A DNA stretch of 64,000 nt from Mesorhizobium ciceri biovar biserrulae WSM1271 (GCF_000185905.1 NC_014923.1:186001-250000); one strand, 5' to 3'. Numbered from the stretch's first letter, positions 27,676-36,989 are shown. Notes: generated from the sequence alone by a model not told the origin. A program made the numbers and translations.

Positions 27676-27993
27676 ATGGATCGGCGATTGTTTCTGACTG
27701 GAATGCTTGGGCTGGCAGGGGCTGCGACCGTCGTCGCAATCGCGCGTCCTGCCACCGCCTTGGCCGGCATCCCGAATACGGGGCCCGGCATTCTCGACGA
27801 GCTCGACAAACCGTCCGACGATATTCTCGACCCGGATGGTCCCAGTGTCCAGGATGGCGTCGAGTTGGTGCGGCACCGCAGATGGCACCGCCGCCGTCGC
27901 CGACGCGGGTGGAGGCGGGTCTGCCGTCGCTATTGGCGCAATGGCTATTGGCGCCGCAGATGTTTCCGCAGATCCTTCTGGATCCACTTCTGA
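27676..27993 (+). CDS. small exported protein with Tat-like signal and arginine-rich tail
   Basis: A 105-residue protein. Its start MDRRLFLTGMLGLAGAATV looks like a twin-arginine signal (RRLFL), with cleavage likely near ATALAG. After a short acidic middle (LDELDKPSDDILDPDGP), the last ~37 residues are extremely basic and aromatic: repeated RRRRRR, CRRYWRN and WRRR. Similar 'Tat signal plus Arg-rich tail' proteins occur in other Mesorhizobium genomes as hypotheticals (from memory). The function is unknown. The ATG at 27676 has a GGAGG 5 bases upstream. Confidence 0.65.
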   Translation: MDRRLFLTGMLGLAGAATVVAIARPATALAGIPNTGPGILDELDKPSDDILDPDGPSVQDGVELVRHRRWHRRRRRRGWRRVCRRYWRNGYWRRRCFRRSFWIHF

Positions 27994-28006
27994 CGAGACC
28001 AGCAAC

Positions 28007-28038
28007 GCGAAGGTCCCGGCGCCCGCCGGGGCCTTCGC
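28007..28038 (+). other. very stable GC-rich hairpin
   Basis: GCGAAGG-T-CCCGGC (28007-28020) is answered by GCCGGG-G-CCTTCGC (28025-28038): 13 pairs with one mismatch around a 4-base loop. It begins 14 bases after the arginine-rich gene and could protect or end its mRNA. There is no T-run, so it is not a classic terminator. Confidence 0.55.
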
Positions 28039-28063
28039 TATCGCTGCGGGGAATCCAATCGGC

Positions 28064-28250
28064 AAAAAAGGCCCGCCGCCCCTCGGCAGCGGGCAGGTCC
28101 TGGAGTGCCGGGGGATCAACCCGGCATGGGATCAACGAGCGGGTCACCGGTTGGTTGCAGGGATCGGCCCGGTAGCCTTCCTTTGGGTGGACCGCCACCG
28201 GGCCTGACCGGAGCGGGGTGTATTGGGGGAGCCCCGGCTGCTTCCAAAAT
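28064..28250 (-). ncRNA. candidate structured small RNA with rho-independent terminator (2)
   Basis: On the minus strand three successive hairpins are seen. The first is an 11-bp stem between 28204-28194 and 28176-28166 with one G-U pair. The second is a perfect 7-bp stem TGCCGGG/CCCGGCA (28126-28120 and 28112-28106). The third is a 9-bp terminator stem CCCGCTGCC/GGCGGCGGG (28093-28085 and 28080-28072) with loop GAGG, followed by CC and six T's (28069-28064). A possible -10 TATAAG lies at 28267-28262. The transcript would be about 180 nt. It matches no RNA family I recognise (not SRP, 6S, RNase P or tmRNA); the 5' end is estimated. Confidence 0.5.
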
Positions 28251-28472
28251 ATCACTTTTCTCTTATATTCGCTTTAGCTAATTTACATAAATCCATGCAT
28301 CACCCGCAGATGGGGTGCGCACTTCACGAAAGTGTCGAAGTGACGTCTCCCTGCTTATGCCATTCGGCATTCGCGGAACTAAAGCGGTGCATCTGACTTT
28401 GGTTGGTGACGCGCAAAGATTTTTTCGCTGCTATCTTAAAGTTACCAAATGGAAATTGACCGGCGCAGCATA

Positions 28473-28679
28473 TCAAGTCGATTTGCGCTGACGATCTCTT
28501 TGTTTTTCCAGGAACTGCTTGGCGTGCTCCGCCCAATCAGCCGTCGTGACTTTATGCTCCTGAACGGACTTTCTGAAAGCCTTGCGCAGAGCATCAAGAT
28601 CAAAGGCCCACAGTTGTTCACCATCAGTGCTGTTCAATTTTGTGCCGCCCGTCCCCATGAGAACGATGGTGTGCACCAC
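28473..28679 (-). CDS. possible small protein, AT-rich patch
   Basis: A 68-codon frame with a GTG start, in a stretch clearly richer in A+T than all neighbours. The product has a glycine-rich MGTGGTK start region and a charged helical C-terminus (KVTTADWAEHAKQFLEKQRD), which looks protein-like. The Shine-Dalgarno is poor and I recognise no family. It may be a remnant of acquired DNA. The opposite-strand frame over the same bases looks less protein-like. Confidence 0.3.
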   Translation of the reverse strand: MVHTIVLMGTGGTKLNSTDGEQLWAFDLDALRKAFRKSVQEHKVTTADWAEHAKQFLEKQRDRQRKST

Positions 28680-28800
28680 AAGCTCAATCTTTCAAGGATC
28701 AATGCCTGACTTCTTTTGGGTATATCCGGGTATATCGAATATACAATCGCCTGCATAAAACAGGTTCAAACCGTGAACAGAATCTGGCATGGTGCCTGGC

Positions 28801-29301
28801 ATGCCGATCATCTCGCCCATCCCCATCAACCCTCTCATCGACGGTCGCCAGTCCGAACGCGCCATGCTGGTGCGACGCGGTGTGCAGCGGCTGCTCATGG
28901 ATATGGGCGCGCATGTCTTGCCCGAACTGTCGTTGGCCACCGGCCGCCGTGCCGACCTCGTCGCTTTGACCCGGCAGGGCGATATCTGGATCATCGAGAT
29001 CAAATCCTCGATCGAGGATTTCAGGGTCGACCGCAAATGGCCCGACTACCGGCTGCATTCCGACCGCTTCTTCTTCGCCACCCATCCCGGCGTACCCTCG
29101 GAGATCTTCCCGCACGAATGCGGCTTCATCCTTTCCGACGGCTATGGCGCCGAGATCCTGCGCGATGCGCCCGAGCACCGCATGGCAGCGGCAACGCGCA
29201 AGGCGCTGATGCTGCGGATCGCGCGGGCCGGCGCTTCGCGGCTGCTGGCGGCGGAGCTTGCCGGCGTGTCGGTGCCGGCGCTGGAGGGTGAGAGCGAGTA
29301 G
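28801..29301 (+). CDS. mmcB: MmcB-family DNA repair protein
   Basis: A 166-residue protein of the MmcB family, known from Caulobacter as an SOS-linked factor for mitomycin-type damage. It has a PD-(D/E)xK-like nuclease layout: RRADLVALTRQGDIWIIEIKSS gives the D...E-x-K core (about residues 48-66), preceded by the conserved RRGVQRLL helix. The ATG at 28801 is preferred; a GTG at 28789 is also in frame. I see no LexA box in the AT-rich sequence upstream. Confidence 0.82.
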   Translation: MPIISPIPINPLIDGRQSERAMLVRRGVQRLLMDMGAHVLPELSLATGRRADLVALTRQGDIWIIEIKSSIEDFRVDRKWPDYRLHSDRFFFATHPGVPSEIFPHECGFILSDGYGAEILRDAPEHRMAAATRKALMLRIARAGASRLLAAELAGVSVPALEGESE

Positions 29302-29315
29302 CGGCGTCCTTCACT

Positions 29316-30524
29316 CTATGACCGGCTCTCCTCTTCGCCGTCCTCCACGCCACCCCTAGCGGACGCCATGAGCAGCACGGCAGCGCCCAGGATGGCGGCG
29401 ATGAAGGAGCCGGCGAGGATGCCGACCTTGACCGCGTCCTGCAGCGCCACGTCGCCGGCGAAGGCGAGCAGGCCGATGAACAGGCTCATGGTGAAGCCGA
29501 TGCCGCACAGCAGCGATATGCCGATCATGTGCGTCCAGCCGGCATTGGCGGGTAGGTCGGCAAGACCGAGCCTGATGGCAAGTGCCGAGGAGCCGAACAC
29601 GCCGACCAGCTTGCCGACAACCAGGCCGGCGGCGACACCCAGCGTCAACGGCTCGATCAGCGCGCCAAAGCTCAGGCCGGCGAGCGAAACGCCGGCATTG
29701 GCAAAGCCGAAGATCGGGATGACGACGAAAGCCACAATCTTGTGCAGGCCGTGCTCGAGCCGGTGCAGCGGCGAACGGTCCAGATCGTGACCGATCCCGG
29801 CGGAGCGCTCAAGCGGGATGGTCAGCGCCAGCGCCACGCCGGCAAGCGTTGCATGGACGCCAGATTTCAGCACCAGAACCCACAGGACGACGCCCAGAAC
29901 GAGATAGGGCACAAGCGTCATCACCCGCATGCGGTTGAGCACGACAAGCGCGGCAATGATTGCGAAGGCGGCACCCAGATAAGCCAGCGACAAGCCGCTG
30001 GTGTAGAAGATGGCGATGATGATGACGGCACCGAGGTCGTCGATGATGGCCAATGCTGTGAGGAACACCTTCAGCGAAGCCGGCACGCGGCTGCCGAGCA
30101 GCGACAGCACGCCGAGCGCAAAAGCTATGTCGGTGGCGGTCGGGATCGCCCAGCCGGACAGGGCGGCCGCATTGTTGCGGTTGACGGCGACATAGACGAG
30201 TGCCGGGACCAGCATGCCGCCGGCGGCGGCGATGCCGGGCAGCACGCGTCGGGGCCAGGTGGAGAGCTGGCCGTCCAGCATCTCGCGCTTGATCTCCAGC
30301 CCGACGAGCAGGAAGAACACCGCCATCAGCCCGTCATTGACCCAGTGCGAGACGCTGAGCGGGCCGAAATAGGCGTGGAGCACGGAGAAATAGGTTTCGG
30401 CGAGCGGCGAGTTGGCGACGATCAACGCAAGTGCCGCCGCCGCCATCAGGATGATGCCGCCGGCCGCTTCGCTATCGAGAAATTCGCGGAAGACGGAAAT
30501 CGGCCGCTGCTTCAGATCCTGCAT
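29316..30524 (-). CDS. nhaA: Na+/H+ antiporter NhaA
   Basis: A 402-residue polytopic inner-membrane antiporter exchanging Na+ (or Li+) for H+ to hold cytosolic pH. Functional aspartates are in place: the unwound-helix motif [11 protein letters not shown] and the ion-binding Asp pair in IIDDLGA. About 12 membrane segments are visible. The start at 30524 (MQDLKQ) has a GGAGG 6 bases upstream; a longer frame to 30677 overlaps actR antisense features and is rejected. It lies downstream of actR on the same strand. Confidence 0.92.
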   Translation of the reverse strand: MQDLKQRPISVFREFLDSEAAGGIILMAAAALALIVANSPLAETYFSVLHAYFGPLSVSHWVNDGLMAVFFLLVGLEIKREMLDGQLSTWPRRVLPGIAAAGGMLVPALVYVAVNRNNAAALSGWAIPTATDIAFALGVLSLLGSRVPASLKVFLTALAIIDDLGAVIIIAIFYTSGLSLAYLGAAFAIIAALVVLNRMRVMTLVPYLVLGVVLWVLVLKSGVHATLAGVALALTIPLERSAGIGHDLDRSPLHRLEHGLHKIVAFVVIPIFGFANAGVSLAGLSFGALIEPLTLGVAAGLVVGKLVGVFGSSALAIRLGLADLPANAGWTHMIGISLLCGIGFTMSLFIGLLAFAGDVALQDAVKVGILAGSFIAAILGAAVLLMASARGGVEDGEEESRS

Positions 30525-30586
30525 GTCGCCTCCGTCATGCCGCCTGTTTCGGCGGGTTTCAATCGGCAAGATGGCAAACGGTGGCC

Positions 30587-31150
30587 TTAACGCGGCGCGC
30601 GCTTTGCCAGTATGCGCTGCAAGGTGCGACGGTGCATGTTGAGCCGGCGCGCTGTCTCGGAGACGTTGCGCTCGCACATCTCATAGACGCGCTGGATATG
30701 CTCCCATCGGACGCGGTCGGCCGACATCGGGTTTTCCGGCGGCGCCGCGCGCTCGCCGGCGGTGCGGGTGAGTGCGGCGAAGATATCATCGGCGTCGGCG
30801 GGCTTGGAGAGATAATCGACCGCACCGAGCTTCACCGCGGTCACCGCGGTGGCGATGTTGCCATAGCCGGTCAGGATGATGGTGCGGGAATCCTCGCGCT
30901 TTTCGCGGATGGCCGCGACCACGTCGAGGCCGTTGCCGTCGCCGAGCCGCATGTCGACCACGGCGTAGGCGGGCGGATTGGCGCGCGCCTTGGCAACCGC
31001 CTCCTCGACGCTCTCGGCCGTCTCGACCACGAAGCCCCTGGCTTCCATGGCGCGGGCCAGACGCGTGAGGAACGGCTTGTCGTCATCGACGACAAGCAGC
31101 GAGGTGTCCTCGCCTTCAACCATTGCGCCAATATTCTCGTCGCCTGTCAT
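30587..31150 (-). CDS. actR: response regulator ActR (RegA/PrrA family)
   Basis: A 187-residue two-component regulator. The receiver domain has the acidic pocket VVDDD, the phosphoacceptor D66 ([11 protein letters not shown]) and the Lys in LSKPAD. The C-terminus is a Fis-type helix-turn-helix ([20 protein letters not shown]), the invariant mark of the RegA group. With ActS it controls acid tolerance, CO2 fixation and redox-linked genes in rhizobia. It lies about 85 bases downstream of actS on the same strand. Confidence 0.93.
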   Translation of the reverse strand: MTGDENIGAMVEGEDTSLLVVDDDKPFLTRLARAMEARGFVVETAESVEEAVAKARANPPAYAVVDMRLGDGNGLDVVAAIREKREDSRTIILTGYGNIATAVTAVKLGAVDYLSKPADADDIFAALTRTAGERAAPPENPMSADRVRWEHIQRVYEMCERNVSETARRLNMHRRTLQRILAKRAPR

Positions 31151-31235
31151 AGTCTCAAAATTCCTGCTGCCTTAATTTTACGCAAATATAGTTCCTGAGC
31201 CTCCTTGTCCAATTTTTAGAGGCCCATCAAGGCTC

Positions 31236-32567
31236 TCAGGCAGTGTCGAACATGCTGGCCGAAGTGATTTCCGGATTGAGGAACACACCACGCGGCCACG
31301 ATATCTGGACCATGGCGCCCTCCCCCAGGCCACTCGAATTGCGGAAATCGAGCACGGCACCAGAGCGTTCGAGCAAGGTCTTGGCGATGAACAGGCCGAG
31401 GCCCAGACCACCGCCGGTTTCATTGCCCTGGCGCGTCGACATATAGGGCTCGCCGATGCGGTCGATGATCTCGGCCGGAAAACCGGGGCCGTCATCGACG
31501 ATCGAGAAGGTGACGGTGGCCTCGTCCCAGCTCCAGCGCACGGTGACGCTTTTGCGAGCGAAATCGACCGCGTTCTCGACCAGATTGCCGAGGCCGTAGA
31601 TGACGCCCGGATTGCGCTGCCCGACCGGCTCGGGGCCGATGCGTTCGCCGGGCCGAAGCTTGATCGAGATGCCGAAGTCCCGGTGCGGCGCGGTGACCTC
31701 CTCGACCAGCGATGTCAATGGCAGCCGCGAAAGATGCGCCTCACCCTCCGAGGACAGGCTGGTCAGCCGCTTGAGAATCTCGCGGCAACGCTCGCTCTGC
31801 GAACGCAACAGCGTCACGTCTTCCCCGTATTTCGGATCCTTGCCGAGCGCCTTTTCCATCTCCTTGGCGACAAGCGCGATGGTGGCGAGCGGCGTGCCGA
31901 GCTCGTGCGCGGCCGCGGCGGCCAGCCCGTCGAGCGCCGAAAGGTGCTGCTCGCGCTGCAGCACCAGCTCTGTTGCGGCGAGCGCATTGGCCAGCAGCCG
32001 GGCTTCGGCGGCCACCCGGAAGGCGTATATGGCGGTGAAGGCGATCGAGGACAGCACTGCCATCCACATGCCGGCGACATAGAGAAAAGGCATCGCCAGC
32101 GGCGCATCCTCATGCCAGGGCAGCGGCAGATGGACAAAGACCAGAAAGGTCGCCGCCGACATGACCAGCCCGCCGAGGATGGCGGTCAGGCGCAGGGGCA
32201 GCGATGTCGCCGAAATGACGACAGGCACGGTCATCAGCAGCGAGAACGGATTGGTGAGGCCGCCGGTCATGTAGAGCAGGCCGGCAAGCTGCAGGCTGTC
32301 GAAGATGAGGATGCCGAAGGCCGCAAGCGGCGTGAGCCGGTGCGCCGCCGGAAAGCGAAAGGCGAGAAACAGGTTCATCCAGGCCGAACAGGCGATCAGG
32401 GCAAAGCAGAGGCTGACCGGCAGCGGAAACTTCAGCCCATAGGCGACGACGAGCACCGCCAGGCTCTGACCGACAATGGCAAGCCATCGCAACCGGATTA
32501 GCGTGTTGAGGCGCAGTCTCTGGCTCTGCTGGAAATCGGGCGAACGCAAAACGTTGATCATGGCCAT
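31236..32567 (-). CDS. actS: redox sensor histidine kinase ActS (RegB/PrrB family)
   Basis: A 443-residue membrane kinase. Six membrane segments (~30-185) include the ubiquinone-binding heptad GGLTNPF (102-108). The H-box AAAAHELGTPLATIAL has phosphoacceptor H221. The redox-active cysteine is C261 (SERCREIL), equivalent to RegB C265. The ATPase domain carries LVENAVDFA, DDGPGFP and GGGLGLGLFIAK. All sensing residues known for RegB are therefore present. It phosphorylates ActR, encoded next. Starts at 32567 or 32561 (MAM) are both possible. Confidence 0.93.
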   Translation of the reverse strand: MAMINVLRSPDFQQSQRLRLNTLIRLRWLAIVGQSLAVLVVAYGLKFPLPVSLCFALIACSAWMNLFLAFRFPAAHRLTPLAAFGILIFDSLQLAGLLYMTGGLTNPFSLLMTVPVVISATSLPLRLTAILGGLVMSAATFLVFVHLPLPWHEDAPLAMPFLYVAGMWMAVLSSIAFTAIYAFRVAAEARLLANALAATELVLQREQHLSALDGLAAAAAHELGTPLATIALVAKEMEKALGKDPKYGEDVTLLRSQSERCREILKRLTSLSSEGEAHLSRLPLTSLVEEVTAPHRDFGISIKLRPGERIGPEPVGQRNPGVIYGLGNLVENAVDFARKSVTVRWSWDEATVTFSIVDDGPGFPAEIIDRIGEPYMSTRQGNETGGGLGLGLFIAKTLLERSGAVLDFRNSSGLGEGAMVQISWPRGVFLNPEITSASMFDTA

Positions 32568-32593
32568 GAATTACAGCCGCGAAGCTCCAAAGG

Positions 32594-35056
32594 CTAGGTC
32601 CCGCGCGGCTTGGCCCTGGCGGTGGCGGCGGCGAGCAGCGGGTTCTCCGGCCAGACATGCTTGGGATAGCGGCCGCGCATGTCGGCGCGTACGTCGGCCC
32701 AGGAGCCGCGCCAGAAGCCGGGCAGGTCGCGCGTCGTCTGGATCGGCCGGTGCGCCGGCGACAGGAGTTCGAGCGTCAGCGGCACAGTGCCATTGGCGAT
32801 GGCGGGATGCCGGTCGAGCCCGAACAGTTCCTGCACGCGAACCGCCAGCACCGGCCATTCGCTGTCATAGCGGATAGGCACATGGCTGCCGGACGGAGCG
32901 TCGAAATGGGTTGGCGCCAGCGTATCGATCCTGCGCTGCAGATCATGCGGCACGAGGCTGGCCAGTCCGGCCGAGACAACACCTGCATCGATGGCGGCAA
33001 ACGATGCCGCGCCGGCGAGGTAAGGCAGCAGCCAGTCGTCGAGGCGCTCGACGAGGGCGTCATCCGCCATATCGGGCCATGGCGCGCCCAGGCCGCGATG
33101 CAGCCAGCCAAGCCGCTGGCGCAGCGTTTGCGCCTCCTTGCTCCAGGTCAGCAGCGACAGCCCGTGCTGGCGCACGGCATCGAGGACGGCGCGGTCGGCG
33201 TCGGCCCCCGTTGGCGGCGGCAGCATGCGCTCGGCGAGCGTGATGGCGCCAAGGCGCACGGTTTCACGTACACGCACGGCGCGCTTGTCCCGATCGAAGC
33301 TCGTTTCACGGCGCGCCTCGATCCTGTCCGCCAACGCGACACGGACATCGTCCTCGCCGATCGCCGCTGCCGCCGTGATGCGCGCATTCTGTGCCTTGCC
33401 CTGCAGGTCGGCGACGACCAGAAACGGCTCGCCCGCCAGCGGATCGGCGGCGTCGAGCATAGCGCCGGAACCGTTGGCCAGCACGAAACGGCCACGCTCG
33501 CCACGCGCCTTCGCCACCCGATCCGGCCAGGCGTGGACGAGCAGGGGACCGCCCGCCGCAGCTTCGCTGCCCTTCGCCCCGCCAGCCTGCCTTGCCAGCC
33601 TTTCGGCGAGTTGCTTGGCGGCGGCGGCGCGCGGAGATCTTTCCCCGCGAAAACGCATCAGCCGCCGCTCCAGATCGGCGCCGTCGCCACCGAGGCCGCG
33701 TTCGGTGAGGAGCACGGCGAACATTGCCGCCTCGAAGGCATGGCCGCTCCGGGATGCCTCGGCAACCATATGCGCCAACCGCACCGGCAGAGCGAGCTTG
33801 CGCATCGCTGCACCCGCCTCCGTCAGGCGCCCCGTGTGGTCGATGGCATCCAGCGCGCGCAGTAGCCCCCTTGCCTCATTGAGGGCCGGAACAGGCGGCG
33901 GATCGAGAAAAGCAAGCGCTGACGGATCGGCAACGCCGAAGGCAGCACAATCGAGCAGCAGTCCGGACAGATCGGCCTCAAGGATTTCCGGCGGCGTGAA
34001 AGCAGGAAGTGCAGCCGTTTGCTCGGCCCGCCACAGCCGGATGGCGACGCCTGGCTGCGTGCGCCCGGCACGGCCGGCGCGCTGGTCGGCGGAAGCCTTG
34101 CTGACACGCACGGTCTCCAGTCGGGTCAAGCCACTGGCCGGCTCATAGCGCGGCAGCCGCGACAGGCCGGAATCGATGACGACGCGCACGCCGTCGATGG
34201 TGATCGAGGTTTCGGCTATCGAGGTGGCCAGCACCACCTTGCGGCGGCCCGATGTTGCCGGCTTGATCGCCGCGTCCTGCGCCTTGCCGTCCAGCATGCC
34301 GTAGAGCGGGACGATGTCGGTATCGGTGCCGACCTTGCCGGCCAGCCGTTCGGCGGTGCGCTCGATCTCGCGCTGGCCGGGCAGGAAGGCAAGGACGCTG
34401 CCGCTCTCGTCGGCAAGGGCGGCGCGGATCGCCTTGGCCATCGCGTCCTCGATGGCGATGCCGGCCGGCCGTTCGTCATAACGGATATCGACGGGAAAGG
34501 CGCGACCCTCGCTTTCGACGACCGGCGCGCCCGACATGAGTTTGGCGACGCGCGCGCCGTCGAGCGTCGCCGACATCACAGCCAAGCGCAGATCCGGCCT
34601 GAGCGCCCCCTGCACGTCGAGCGCCAGAGCGAGACCGAAATCGCCGTCGAGCGAACGCTCGTGGAATTCGTCGAAAATGACAGCCGAAACACCGGGCAGT
34701 TCGGGATCGTCGAGGATCATGCGCGCCAGCACGCCTTCGGTGACGACCACGATCCTGGTCTTTGCCGAAATGCGGTTTTCCATGCGCATGGCGTAGCCGA
34801 CGGTGGCGCCGGGTTCCTCACTAAGCAACTCAGCCATCCGGCGAGCGGCGGCGCGAGCGGCGAGGCGGCGCGGTTCAAGCAGGATGATCTTGCCGGCGCC
34901 GAGCCAAGGCGCGTCAAGCAGCGCCAGCGGCACCAGCGTGGTCTTGCCAGCGCCGGGCGGCGCCACCAGCACGGCGCTGTTGCCATCGCCAAGCGCCTCC
35001 CTCAGCGCCGGCAGCACGACGGACACAGGAAGCTCCGGCAGGGGTTTTGTGGTCAT
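32594..35056 (-). CDS. hrpB: ATP-dependent helicase HrpB
   Basis: An 820-residue DEAH-type RNA/DNA helicase. Walker A is VAPPGAGKTT (31-40), the DEAH box reads DEFH in VIFDEFHERSLD (~127), and the C-terminal helicase motifs FLPGQREIERT and QRAGRAGR are intact. The HrpB-specific C-terminal domain follows (PVRYDSE-like region PIRYDSEWPVLAVRVQELFG and the ending YPKHVWPENP). The exact role of HrpB in bacteria remains poorly defined. Its 3' end is 26 bases from the divergently oriented end of the actS start region, with no shared operon logic. Confidence 0.93.
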   Translation of the reverse strand: MTTKPLPELPVSVVLPALREALGDGNSAVLVAPPGAGKTTLVPLALLDAPWLGAGKIILLEPRRLAARAAARRMAELLSEEPGATVGYAMRMENRISAKTRIVVVTEGVLARMILDDPELPGVSAVIFDEFHERSLDGDFGLALALDVQGALRPDLRLAVMSATLDGARVAKLMSGAPVVESEGRAFPVDIRYDERPAGIAIEDAMAKAIRAALADESGSVLAFLPGQREIERTAERLAGKVGTDTDIVPLYGMLDGKAQDAAIKPATSGRRKVVLATSIAETSITIDGVRVVIDSGLSRLPRYEPASGLTRLETVRVSKASADQRAGRAGRTQPGVAIRLWRAEQTAALPAFTPPEILEADLSGLLLDCAAFGVADPSALAFLDPPPVPALNEARGLLRALDAIDHTGRLTEAGAAMRKLALPVRLAHMVAEASRSGHAFEAAMFAVLLTERGLGGDGADLERRLMRFRGERSPRAAAAKQLAERLARQAGGAKGSEAAAGGPLLVHAWPDRVAKARGERGRFVLANGSGAMLDAADPLAGEPFLVVADLQGKAQNARITAAAAIGEDDVRVALADRIEARRETSFDRDKRAVRVRETVRLGAITLAERMLPPPTGADADRAVLDAVRQHGLSLLTWSKEAQTLRQRLGWLHRGLGAPWPDMADDALVERLDDWLLPYLAGAASFAAIDAGVVSAGLASLVPHDLQRRIDTLAPTHFDAPSGSHVPIRYDSEWPVLAVRVQELFGLDRHPAIANGTVPLTLELLSPAHRPIQTTRDLPGFWRGSWADVRADMRGRYPKHVWPENPLLAAATARAKPRGT

Positions 35057-35103
35057 GGCGCCCGCATATCAGCGGTTACGGCCACGGCGCAACCAGACTC
35101 GGT

Positions 35104-35994
35104 TCAAAGCCGGGTACGCGAAAACGGGTTCCAGCGCACGGTCCCCAGCCGCGCTTCCTCACGCACCATGGTCAACAGGCCGGCGCCGCCAACGACCGCC
35201 AGGCCAACCAGCGACAGCCCGTCCGGATATTCCTGGAAAAACAACGCGCCGAGGATCACCGCCCAGGCGATCTGCGAATAATGCGTCGGCGCGACCCGGT
35301 TGGCAGGCGCGTATTTCATGGCCAGCAGTTGAAGGAATTGTCCACCTGCTGTGAAGGCACCGGCCGCCACCAACCACAGCAACTGCTTGCCGTCGGGAAC
35401 GGTGAACGAGGTGGCGGCGGCACCGATGCCGTTGAACAGCAGGCCGTAGCCGACCAGCACGCCGAGCATGGTGGTGCGCTTTTCCTGCTGCGCCAGCGAG
35501 CGCATCAGGATGACGCTGGTGGCGGCGAGGAAGGCAACACCGAAGGCGGCAAGGTGGCCGAGATTGAGCTCGCGAAAGCCCGGCCGCACCACCAGCATGA
35601 CACCGGCGAAACCGGCGACCACCGCCAGCCAGCGCCAGGGGCCGACCTTCTCCTTGAGGATCACCGTGGAGAGGATGGTGACGCAGAGCGGCGCCAGGAA
35701 AATCAGCGCATAGGACTCGGCCAGCGGAATGGTGGTGAAGGCGTAGACGCTGAGCACGCCGGAAGCGATGCCCGCCCAGGCACGCGCCTGCACCGCCCAT
35801 GGCCTTCTGGTGCGCCAGAAATCGCGCCAGCGTTCGCCCGCGGGCCGCGTGAAGAACAGGAAGAAGCCCGCGAACAAGGTTATGAAAAAGCCGATCTCGA
35901 AGATCGTGAGCTGACCGCCCAGGCTTTTGACAACGGCATCGCTACCCGAATAGCTTGCGTAGGCGATCAGGGCGAGCAGGATTCCGTTCGTCAC
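35104..35994 (-). CDS. DMT-superfamily (EamA) transporter
   Basis: About 296 residues with ten membrane segments in two EamA repeats; the conserved motifs YAFTTIPLAESYALIFLAP and VGPWRWLAVVAGFAGVML mark the group often annotated as RhaT-like or S-adenosylmethionine transporters. The substrate is not deducible. The GTG at 35994 (VTNGILLALIAY) is chosen because upstream in-frame residues to 36072 would overlap the divergent PIG-L gene and are not hydrophobic; GGAAC precedes it weakly. Confidence 0.8.
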   Translation of the reverse strand: MTNGILLALIAYASYSGSDAVVKSLGGQLTIFEIGFFITLFAGFFLFFTRPAGERWRDFWRTRRPWAVQARAWAGIASGVLSVYAFTTIPLAESYALIFLAPLCVTILSTVILKEKVGPWRWLAVVAGFAGVMLVVRPGFRELNLGHLAAFGVAFLAATSVILMRSLAQQEKRTTMLGVLVGYGLLFNGIGAAATSFTVPDGKQLLWLVAAGAFTAGGQFLQLLAMKYAPANRVAPTHYSQIAWAVILGALFFQEYPDGLSLVGLAVVGGAGLLTMVREEARLGTVRWNPFSRTRL

Positions 35995-36022
35995 GTTGTT
36001 CCAATTCCGGGGAGAGAGTGGT

Positions 36023-36712
36023 TTGAAAATCCTGGCGCTCGGTGCGCATCCGGACGACATCGAGATCTTCATGTTCGGTACGATGGCCGCCTATGCTGCG
36101 CAAGGCGCAGAACTCACTTTTGCCATGGCCACGGATGGTGCCAGGGGCGGCACAAGTGATCCCGCTGTTCTCGCTCGTGTCCGTCGCGACGAAGCAACGG
36201 CCGCGGCCGCGCTGGTAGGCGCAGTGCCACGCTTCCTCGACTTCCCGGACGGCGAGCTGGTGGCCGATGCAGCGCTGATTGGAGCTCTGAAAGCACTGAT
36301 CGGTCAAATCGGCCCGGATTTGGTGGTCACGCATGCGCCCAACGACTATCACGCCGACCATCGCGCACTGTCGGACGGCGTGCGCATCGCGGCGTCTTTC
36401 GCCGTCCCGGTGCTGCATGCCGACACGATGGGCGGCACCGGTTTCTCGCCGACGCACTATGTCGACATTTCCGCCCATGCCGACGTCAAGGCCGAGGCGA
36501 TCCGCATGCATCAGTCGCAGGATCCCGACCGCTTCGTCGACATTGCGCGGACACAGAACGCCTTTCGCGCCGGCCAGTGCAACAGCGCACAAGGCTCATT
36601 GGCCGAAGCGTTCCGCTTCGAACCGTCGTTCCCGTTCGCCGATATCCGTATGCTGCTGCCGCCGGCGCCGCCGATCCGGAAAGTGATGGTGAGCACCAGA
36701 AGGGTCGATTGA
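36023..36712 (+). CDS. PIG-L family deacetylase
   Basis: A 229-residue Zn-dependent LmbE/PIG-L N-deacetylase. The zinc motifs are GAHPDDIE near the start (His-x-Asp-Asp) and NDYHADHRA for the third ligand. The family removes acetyl groups from N-acetylglucosamine-containing small molecules or glycolipids. The start is most likely the TTG at 36023, since a strong GGGGAGAGA lies 6 bases before it and the protein then begins directly with KILALGAHPDD. It is divergent from the EamA gene, with only 28 bases between starts. Confidence 0.82.
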   Translation: MKILALGAHPDDIEIFMFGTMAAYAAQGAELTFAMATDGARGGTSDPAVLARVRRDEATAAAALVGAVPRFLDFPDGELVADAALIGALKALIGQIGPDLVVTHAPNDYHADHRALSDGVRIAASFAVPVLHADTMGGTGFSPTHYVDISAHADVKAEAIRMHQSQDPDRFVDIARTQNAFRAGQCNSAQGSLAEAFRFEPSFPFADIRMLLPPAPPIRKVMVSTRRVD

Positions 36713-36850
36713 AAGCCGAGCCTGCCCCACGTCCTCGTCAGAATCGGCCTGAGCAGCTTCGGTAAGCCGACCAGCGGTCCGCGCTTTTTTCCAACGTTTT
36801 CAGACATCGCCATAAGCATGCTGCGGCGCAGCAACGAATTCGCTTGCCTT

Positions 36851-36888
36851 GTTTAGTAAAAATTGCATCACTAAACAAATTACTAAAC
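36851..36888 (+). promoter_or_regulatory. inverted-repeat operator candidate for the ABC/Dha operon
   Basis: GTTTAGTAA (36851-36859) and its exact complement TTACTAAAC (36880-36888) bracket a third half-site ACTAAAC (36870-36876). The patch is AT-rich within GC-rich DNA and sits about 100 bases before the binding-protein gene. This is a typical arrangement for a LacI-, ROK- or DeoR-type repressor. No such regulator gene is adjacent; the HTH-like protein at 47315 is one candidate. Confidence 0.6.
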
Positions 36889-36989
36889 ATCCGCAGCGTA
36901 ACCGCGCCGCCATGTTTGGGCCCCTGAGGAGAGGGGTTGAGGGCTTTTGAAACCGTCATCCGGGCGCGTTTCGCAAATGGGAGGAAATC

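Noticed and set aside
28449..28709. 86-codon plus-strand frame in the AT-rich patch
   Set aside because: The product lacks a protein-like pattern, there is no ribosome site, and the opposite strand has a more plausible frame.
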